Shown here: piece by piece, positions 58,598 through 64,000 of the stretch | Layout of the letters: each line of letters opens with the position of its first letter | How positions within the stretch are numbered: position 1 is the stretch's first letter | Assembly (NCBI RefSeq): GCF_900108945.1 | Contig: NZ_FNYE01000032.1 | Coordinates: 1 to 64,000 of the forward strand | Source of the DNA: Paraburkholderia diazotrophica | GTDB taxonomy: Bacteria > Pseudomonadota > Gammaproteobacteria > Burkholderiales > Burkholderiaceae | DNA: 64,000 nucleotides | Direction: 5' to 3' | Notes under the pieces: generated by a model | The model's input: the letters and a program-made list of their open reading frames with translations, nothing else | Told to the model about the DNA's origin: nothing | Database searches by the model: none | Position numbers and translations under genes: made by a program

Positions 58598-59524
58598 ATG
58601 TCAGCGATCGAAATTCGTAACGTCAAGAAGCGCTACAAGGATCTGCAAGCGCTCAAAGGCGTCAGCTTCACCGTCGAGCAAGGCGAGTTCTTTGGGCTGC
58701 TCGGCCCGAACGGCGCCGGCAAGACCACGCTCATCAGCATTCTCGCCGGTCTCGCGCGCGCCGATGAAGGCAGCATCGCGGTTCACGGTCACAATGTCGT
58801 CGACGATTTCCGCCTCGCGCGCCGCGCGCTCGGCGTCGTGCCGCAGGAACTCGTATTCGACCCGTTCTTCACCGTCCGCGAGACGCTGCGCCTCCAGTCG
58901 GGCTACTTCGGCCTGCGCAACAACGACGACTGGATCGACGAAGTGATGGCCAATCTCGATCTCACCGAAAAAGCCGACGCGAACATGCGTGCGCTTTCGG
59001 GCGGGATGAAGCGCCGCGTGCTGGTCGCACAGGCGCTCGTGCATCGGCCGCCCGTGATCGTGCTCGACGAGCCCACGGCGGGCGTCGACGTCGAATTGCG
59101 CCAGACGCTGTGGAAATTCATCTCGCGTCTAAACCGCGAAGGCCACACGATCGTGCTGACCACGCACTATCTGGAAGAAGCCGAATCGCTGTGCGACCGC
59201 ATCGCGATGCTGCGACGTGGCGAAGTCGTCGCGCTGGAACGCACGAGCACGCTGCTGCAGCGTTTCGCCGGCACGCAACTTTTCATCCGCTTCGCGCAAG
59301 GCGTTCTGCCCGCCGAACTGCGCTCGCTCGAAGTCGATCCGGGCGCCGTCAACGGACGTCAGCATCTGCTGCGCCTGTCGAGCTATGACGACGTCGAGCG
59401 CATCCTCGCGCAATGCCGCGCCGCGGGCTGCACGTTCGAGGAAATCGAAGTGCGCAAGGCCGACCTCGAAGACGTGTTCCTGCAGGTGATGAACGGACCG
59501 GAAATGGTCGAGGGACTGGCATGA
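58598..59524 (+). CDS. ABC-2 type exporter, ATP-binding protein (YadG-like)
   Basis: The 308-residue ATPase has Walker A GPNGAGKTT (about residue 36), signature LSGGMKRRV (about 131) and Walker B VIVLDEPTAGVD (about 154), with the DEPTAGVD form typical of DRA-type exporters. The C-terminal 80 residues form the usual extra domain. It is followed by its permease with an ATGA overlap. In E. coli the YadG/YadH pair is the nearest known relative; the substrate is not known. Confidence 0.9.
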   Translation: MSAIEIRNVKKRYKDLQALKGVSFTVEQGEFFGLLGPNGAGKTTLISILAGLARADEGSIAVHGHNVVDDFRLARRALGVVPQELVFDPFFTVRETLRLQSGYFGLRNNDDWIDEVMANLDLTEKADANMRALSGGMKRRVLVAQALVHRPPVIVLDEPTAGVDVELRQTLWKFISRLNREGHTIVLTTHYLEEAESLCDRIAMLRRGEVVALERTSTLLQRFAGTQLFIRFAQGVLPAELRSLEVDPGAVNGRQHLLRLSSYDDVERILAQCRAAGCTFEEIEVRKADLEDVFLQVMNGPEMVEGLA

Positions 59525-60276
59525 GCGGCTTCCGTACCCTGCTTTACAAAGAGCTGCTGCGCTTCTGGAAAGTGTCGTTCCAGACGGTGCTCGCGCCCGT
59601 CATCACGGCGCTGCTGTATCTGACGATCTTCGGCCACGCGCTGCGCGACCACGTGCAGGTCTATCCAGGCGTGCTGTACACGAGCTTCCTCGTGCCCGGC
59701 CTCGTGATGATGAGCGTGCTGCAGAACGCGTTCGCGAACAGCTCGTCGTCGCTGATTCAATCGAAGATCACGGGTAATCTCGTGTTCGTGCTGCTGCCGC
59801 CGCTGTCGCACTGGGAGATGTACGCCGCCTACGTGCTCGCGGCCGTCGTGCGCGGAATGTGCGTCGGCTTCGGCGTGTTCATCGTGACGATCTGGTTCAT
59901 ACCCGTGAGCTTCACGGCGCCGTTCTATATCGTCGCGTTCGCGGTGCTCGGGTCGGCGATTCTCGGCACGCTCGGTCTGATCGCCGGAATCTGGGCAGAA
60001 AAGTTCGATCAGCTCGCCGCGTTCCAGAACTTTTTGATCATGCCGCTCACGTTCCTCTCGGGCGTGTTCTACTCGACGCATACGCTGCCGCCCGTGTGGC
60101 GCGAAATCTCGCGGCTGAACCCGTTTTTTTACATGATCGACGGCTTTCGCTACGGCTTCTTCGGCATGTCGGATATCGATCCGCTGTGGAGCCTCGCGAT
60201 CGTCGGCGGTTTCTTCGTCGTGCTGGCCGTGCTGGCAATGCGTATGCTCGCGTCCGGCTATAAGCTGCGTCACTGA
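59521..60276 (+). CDS. ABC-2 type exporter, permease (YadH-like)
   Basis: The 251-residue protein has six hydrophobic segments and the ABC-2 signature around LMPLTFLSGVFYSTHTLPP (about residues 176-196) and LNPFFYMIDGFRYGFFG (about 200-216). The ATG at 59521 overlaps the ATPase stop; the in-frame upstream reading lies inside that gene. It works with the preceding ATPase and precedes the bolA-murA-his genes, an order also seen in related genomes. Confidence 0.9.
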   Translation: MSGFRTLLYKELLRFWKVSFQTVLAPVITALLYLTIFGHALRDHVQVYPGVLYTSFLVPGLVMMSVLQNAFANSSSSLIQSKITGNLVFVLLPPLSHWEMYAAYVLAAVVRGMCVGFGVFIVTIWFIPVSFTAPFYIVAFAVLGSAILGTLGLIAGIWAEKFDQLAAFQNFLIMPLTFLSGVFYSTHTLPPVWREISRLNPFFYMIDGFRYGFFGMSDIDPLWSLAIVGGFFVVLAVLAMRMLASGYKLRH

Positions 60277-60287
60277 CAGGAGCACTC

Positions 60288-60527
60288 ATGCTACCCACTC
60301 CCGAACAGGTCAAGAACTACATCGCGGCTGCGCTTCCTTGCGAGCATCTCGAAGTCGAAGGCGACGGCCAGCATTTCTTCGCGACCATCGTGTCGCCGAA
60401 CTTCGAAGGCAAGCGACTGATTCAACGGCATCAACTCGTGTATGCGGCGCTCGGCGACCGCATGCGCGAAGAAATCCACGCGCTCAGCATGAAAACGCTG
60501 ACGCCCGCCGAATGGCAAAGCGCCTGA
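60288..60527 (+). CDS. ibaG: BolA family protein IbaG
   Basis: The 79-residue protein is a small BolA-fold protein with the His-containing motif LIQRHQLVYAALGD (about 43-56) used to bind iron-sulfur clusters with monothiol glutaredoxins. It resembles YrbA/IbaG, which sits before murA in many proteobacteria, including E. coli. AGGAGC is eight bases before the ATG. It follows the exporter permease by 11 bases and may share its mRNA. Confidence 0.9.
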   Translation: MLPTPEQVKNYIAAALPCEHLEVEGDGQHFFATIVSPNFEGKRLIQRHQLVYAALGDRMREEIHALSMKTLTPAEWQSA

Positions 60528-60761
60528 CCAGGCGCATAAGCGAGGGCGAAAAAACAGGCTGTCTGTCGGGGGACAGCGCTTAACAACCCGGCTGCAAGAA
60601 AGAGCGGAACAACAAGCTGCACAATAAGCTTCGGATGTAGCACCCAATCAGTTGGAACATTAGTGCGAATTACACATGAGAGTCGCGACGTCGCGCATGG
60701 CGCCGCAGCAACCGCCCATAAGACGCCCGTTGGCGGACGGACAGATCAGGAACAAACAGGC

Positions 60762-62024
60762 ATGGACAAACTCGTGATTGAAGGCGGCCAGAAGCTCGCC
60801 GGTGAGATCGTCGTTTCGGGTGCGAAGAACGCGGCGCTGCCGATTCTCTGCGCAGGCTTGTTGAGCGCGGAGCCGGTTCACCTCGACAACGTGCCCGATC
60901 TGCAGGACGTGCGCACCACGCTGAAGCTGCTTGGCCAGATGGGCGTGCGCACGGAAAGCGGCGACGGCAAGGTGTCACTCGATGCGTCGAAGGTCGACAA
61001 CCTCGTCGCGCCGTACGAGCTCGTGAAGACGATGCGCGCGTCGATTCTCGTGCTCGGTCCGCTCGTCGCGCGTTTCGGCGAGGCGAAGGTGTCGCTGCCG
61101 GGCGGCTGCGCGATCGGCGCGCGTCCCGTCGATCAGCACATCAAGGGTCTGCAGGCGATGGGCGCCGAGATCAACATCGAGCACGGCTTCATCGAAGCGC
61201 GCGCGAAGCGTCTGAAGGGCGCGCGCATCATCACCGACATGATTACCGTCACGGGCACGGAAAACCTGCTGATGGCGGCCGTTCTCGCGGAAGGCGAAAC
61301 GATCATCGAAAACGCGGCACGCGAGCCGGAAGTCGGCGATCTGGCCAATCTGCTTGTCGCGATGGGCGCGAAGATCGACGGCATCGGCACCGACCGCCTC
61401 GTCATTCAGGGCGTCGACAAGCTCCACGGCGCGCGGCACGCGGTCGTGCCGGACCGCATCGAAGCGGGTACGTTCCTGTGCGCGGTCGCGGCAGCTGGCG
61501 GCGACGTCACATTGCGCCACGTGCGTCCGCAAATTCTCGAAGCCGTGACGGACAAGCTGCGCGACGCAGGCGTAACGATCGAAGAGGGCGACGACTGGAT
61601 GCGCGTGCGCATGAACCAGCGTCCGAAGGCCGTGTCGTTCCGCACGTCCGAGTACCCGGCATTCCCGACCGACATGCAGGCGCAGTTCATGGCGCTCAAC
61701 GCGCTGGCGGACGGCACGTCGCAAGTCGTCGAAACGATCTTTGAAAACCGCTTCATGCACGTGCAGGAGCTGAACCGTCTCGGCGCGCACATCACGATCG
61801 ACGGCAATACGGCGCTCGTCAATGGCGTCGAGAAGCTGTCGGGCGCGAAGGTGATGGCGACCGATCTGCGTGCGTCGGCGAGCCTCGTGATCGCGGGCCT
61901 GTGCGCGGACGGCGAAACGCTGATCGACCGCATCTATCACCTCGATCGCGGCTACGACCGGATGGAATCGAAACTCACCGCAGTCGGCGCGAAGGTGCGT
62001 CGCATCAAGGGTAATCAGGCATGA
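60762..62024 (+). CDS. murA: UDP-N-acetylglucosamine 1-carboxyvinyltransferase
   Basis: The 420-residue enzyme adds enolpyruvate to UDP-GlcNAc, the first step of peptidoglycan precursor synthesis. The catalytic, fosfomycin-binding cysteine is in LPGGCAIGARPVDQH (about residue 117). Lys22 lies in VSGAKNAALP. The ATG at 60762 gives MDKLVIEGGQKLAGEIV, the usual start. An in-frame reading from 60663 would add 33 unconserved residues, although some relatives are annotated with such an extension. It overlaps hisG by four bases. Confidence 0.95.
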   Translation: MDKLVIEGGQKLAGEIVVSGAKNAALPILCAGLLSAEPVHLDNVPDLQDVRTTLKLLGQMGVRTESGDGKVSLDASKVDNLVAPYELVKTMRASILVLGPLVARFGEAKVSLPGGCAIGARPVDQHIKGLQAMGAEINIEHGFIEARAKRLKGARIITDMITVTGTENLLMAAVLAEGETIIENAAREPEVGDLANLLVAMGAKIDGIGTDRLVIQGVDKLHGARHAVVPDRIEAGTFLCAVAAAGGDVTLRHVRPQILEAVTDKLRDAGVTIEEGDDWMRVRMNQRPKAVSFRTSEYPAFPTDMQAQFMALNALADGTSQVVETIFENRFMHVQELNRLGAHITIDGNTALVNGVEKLSGAKVMATDLRASASLVIAGLCADGETLIDRIYHLDRGYDRMESKLTAVGAKVRRIKGNQA

Positions 62025-62719
62025 GCGAATTGCCGCAAACGTCGTTGTCGCCAGCAGTGGGCAAGCCGCTGACGCTCGCGCTGTCGAAGGGCCGTATCTT
62101 CGAGGAAACGGTGCCGCTGCTCGCGGCAGCGGGCATCGAAGTGACGGAAGACCCGGAAACGTCGCGCAAGCTGATTCTGCCGACCACCGATCCGAACCTG
62201 CGCGTGATCGTCGTGCGCGCGACAGACGTGCCAACGTACGTCGAATACGGCGCCGCCGATTTCGGCGTCGCGGGCAAGGACGTGTTGATCGAGCACGGCG
62301 GCAGCGGCCTTTACCAGCCGATCGATCTGAACATCGCGTGCTGCCGGATGTCGGTTGCCGTCGCGGCCGGCTTCGACTACGCGAATGCCGTGCGCCAGGG
62401 CGCGCGCGTGCGCGTCGCCACGAAGTACGTGGAAACCGCGCGCGAGCACTTCGCGGCCAAGGGCGTGCACGTCGACCTGATCAAGCTGTACGGCTCGATG
62501 GAACTCGCGCCGCTCGTGGGCCTCGCCGACGCGATCGTCGACCTGGTCAGCTCGGGCGGCACGCTGCGCGCCAACAATCTAGTCGAGGTCGAAGAGATCA
62601 TGCAGATCTCGTCGCGCCTCGTCGTAAACCAGGCGGCGCTGAAGCTCAAGCGCGCCGCGCTGGCCCCGATCCTCGACGCGTTCGAACGCGCGTCGCAACG
62701 CACCGACGCACCGGCCTGA
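62021..62719 (+). CDS. hisG: ATP phosphoribosyltransferase, short form
   Basis: The 232-residue enzyme starts histidine synthesis by joining ATP and PRPP. It is the short form that lacks the C-terminal regulatory domain and therefore needs HisZ for feedback control; hisZ is not in this window. Landmarks are LALSKGRIFEETVPLL near the N-terminus and VDLVSSGGTLRANNL (about 170), the PRPP-binding loop. It overlaps murA and precedes hisD by 54 bases. Confidence 0.95.
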   Translation: MSELPQTSLSPAVGKPLTLALSKGRIFEETVPLLAAAGIEVTEDPETSRKLILPTTDPNLRVIVVRATDVPTYVEYGAADFGVAGKDVLIEHGGSGLYQPIDLNIACCRMSVAVAAGFDYANAVRQGARVRVATKYVETAREHFAAKGVHVDLIKLYGSMELAPLVGLADAIVDLVSSGGTLRANNLVEVEEIMQISSRLVVNQAALKLKRAALAPILDAFERASQRTDAPA

Positions 62720-62773
62720 CGAAAGCTCTCGATTCGCGGCTCACTCGCGCGCCTTACCGTAACGGATACCAGC

Positions 62774-64000
62774 ATGTCTATCAAGATTCGCAAACTCGAT
62801 TCCAGCACTGAAGATTTCCAGAAGTCGCTGCATGCGGTGCTCGCGTTCGAAGCGAGCGAAGATGAAGCGATCGAGCGCTCGGTCGCGCAGATTCTGGCCG
62901 ACGTGAAGGCGCGCGGCGACGCCGCCGTCCTCGAATACACGAACCGTTTCGACCGCCTGACCGCGCAGGATGTCGCCGCGCTCGAACTGCCGATGGCCGA
63001 ACTCGAAGCGGCACTGGAAGGGCTCGAGCCGAAGCGCCGCGCGGCGCTCGAAGCGGCGGCGGCGCGCGTGCGCGGGTATCACGAGAAGCAGAAGATCGAA
63101 TGCGGCAGCCATAGCTGGCAGTACACGGAAGCCGACGGCACCGTGCTCGGCCAGAAAGTGACGCCGCTCGATCGCGCCGGTATCTATGTGCCGGGCGGCA
63201 AGGCGGCGTATCCGTCGTCGGTGCTGATGAACGCGATTCCGGCGCGCGTCGCCGGCGTGCGCGAAATCGTCATGGTCGTGCCGACGCCGGACGGCGTGAA
63301 GAACCCGCTCGTGCTGGCCGCGGCGCTGCTGGGCGGCGTCGATCGCGTGTTCACGATCGGCGGCGCGCAGGCCGTCGGCGCGCTCGCGTATGGCACGCAG
63401 ACCATCCCCGCCGTCGACAAGATCTGCGGGCCGGGCAATGCGTATGTCGCGTCGGCGAAGCGCCGCGTGTTCGGCACGGTCGGCATCGACATGATCGCCG
63501 GTCCGTCGGAAATTCTCGTGCTGTGCGACGGCACGACCGACCCGCGCTGGGTTGCGATGGACCTGTTCTCGCAGGCCGAGCACGACGAACTCGCGCAATC
63601 CATTCTGCTGTGTCCGGACGAAGCCTTCATCGCGCGCGTCGAAGAGGCGATCGACGAACTGCTGCCGGCGATGCCGCGCCGCGACGTGATCCAGGCTTCG
63701 CTCGAAGGGCGTGGCGTGCTGGTGAAGGTGCGCGACATGGAGCAAGCCTGCGCGATCGCCAACGATATCGCGCCGGAACACCTCGAAATTTCCGCGCTGG
63801 AGCCGCAGCAGTGGGCGCAGCAGATCCGTCACGCGGGCGCGATCTTCCTCGGCCGCTATACGAGCGAAAGCCTCGGCGATTACTGCGCGGGGCCCAATCA
63901 CGTGCTGCCTACGTCTCGTACCGCACGTTTCTCGTCGCCGCTCGGCGTCTATGATTTCTTCAAGCGTTCGAGCCTGATCGAAGTGAGCGCGGACGGCGCG
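62774..64000 (+). CDS. hisD: Histidinol dehydrogenase (cut by the window end)
   Basis: The first 409 codons are present with no stop. HisD oxidises histidinol to histidine in two NAD-dependent steps. The zinc ligands Gln and His in SQAEHDE (about residues 266-270), the catalytic Glu-His pair in IAPEHLEI (about 334) and the zinc Asp in SLGDYCAGPNHVLP are visible; the last zinc histidine should follow beyond 64000. The ATG at 62774 begins MSIKIRKLDSSTEDF. It follows hisG in the order hisG-hisD. Confidence 0.96.
   Translation, partial: MSIKIRKLDSSTEDFQKSLHAVLAFEASEDEAIERSVAQILADVKARGDAAVLEYTNRFDRLTAQDVAALELPMAELEAALEGLEPKRRAALEAAAARVRGYHEKQKIECGSHSWQYTEADGTVLGQKVTPLDRAGIYVPGGKAAYPSSVLMNAIPARVAGVREIVMVVPTPDGVKNPLVLAAALLGGVDRVFTIGGAQAVGALAYGTQTIPAVDKICGPGNAYVASAKRRVFGTVGIDMIAGPSEILVLCDGTTDPRWVAMDLFSQAEHDELAQSILLCPDEAFIARVEEAIDELLPAMPRRDVIQASLEGRGVLVKVRDMEQACAIANDIAPEHLEISALEPQQWAQQIRHAGAIFLGRYTSESLGDYCAGPNHVLPTSRTARFSSPLGVYDFFKRSSLIEVSADGA

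Overview
The window is a GC-rich stretch of a betaproteobacterial main chromosome. Gene order and protein sequences point to the Burkholderiaceae, most likely Paraburkholderia, Caballeronia or Burkholderia. Diagnostic neighbourhoods are tuf-S10-spc-alpha, cutA-dsbD-hemB-engB-cytochrome c4-resB-ccsA, pilMNO(P)Q-aroK-aroB-dgt, gltB-gltD, thiO-thiS-thiG-thiE, mlaFEDACB and bolA-murA-hisG-hisD. Nearly all genes are conserved core functions. There are no tRNA or rRNA genes, no CRISPR array, no intact insertion sequence and no prophage.

Layout. 1-14840: the end of tuf, then the S10, spc and alpha ribosomal protein operons without a foreign insertion, including secY, infA, rpmJ (38 codons) and rpoA. 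14991-17172: cutA and dsbD. 17368-19269 (minus): hemB and engB. 19536-25690: periplasmic redox block of a diheme cytochrome c4, the System II cytochrome c maturation pair resB/ccsA, and the methionine sulfoxide reductase pair msrP/msrQ. 25775-27400 (minus): lysA and an LptM-like lipoprotein, divergent from cyaY. 27882-30275 (minus): penicillin-binding protein 1A, divergent from a type IV pilus assembly operon (30528-34655) followed by aroK, aroB and dgt. 38068-39548 (minus): a DUF883/ElaB-type membrane protein and an OmpW-family porin. 39734-40441: a REP-associated transposase relative that has lost its catalytic residues, directly upstream of glutamate synthase gltB-gltD (40763-47048). 47259-49703: thpR and a minus-strand SbmA/BacA-like ABC transporter. 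50036-53864: TPP riboswitch and the thiOSGE operon. 53975-58315: the Mla phospholipid transport operon. 58598-64000: an ABC-2 type exporter pair, an ibaG/bolA gene, murA, hisG and the first 409 codons of hisD, cut by the window end.

Themes. The first quarter is the translation and secretion core. The middle deals with the envelope: disulfide and heme thiol chemistry, periplasmic methionine repair, cell wall synthesis, pili, and retrograde phospholipid transport. Between these lie biosynthetic genes for heme, lysine, aromatic compounds, glutamate, thiamine and histidine.

Most interesting observations: (1) the RAYT-like protein at 39734-40441 has Ala and Gln where the HUH histidines belong and Val where the catalytic tyrosine belongs, yet keeps a full-length frame and an RGRPRK tail next to the AT-rich gltB control region; (2) several promoters carry their -10 box inside an inverted repeat (585-624, 5515-5551, 14328-14363, 53929-53951), and a self-complementary -10 lies between divergent engB and cytochrome c4; (3) a perfect 22-bp palindrome sits just upstream of pilM; (4) PilO carries a fused PilP-like domain; (5) ThiE has an extra N-terminal domain of about 165 residues; (6) there are short tandem arrays between thiS and thiG (13-bp units) and at the 3' end of the DUF883 gene (8-bp units). 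None amounts to a demonstrated new system. The catalytically dead RAYT is the strongest candidate for an undescribed function.
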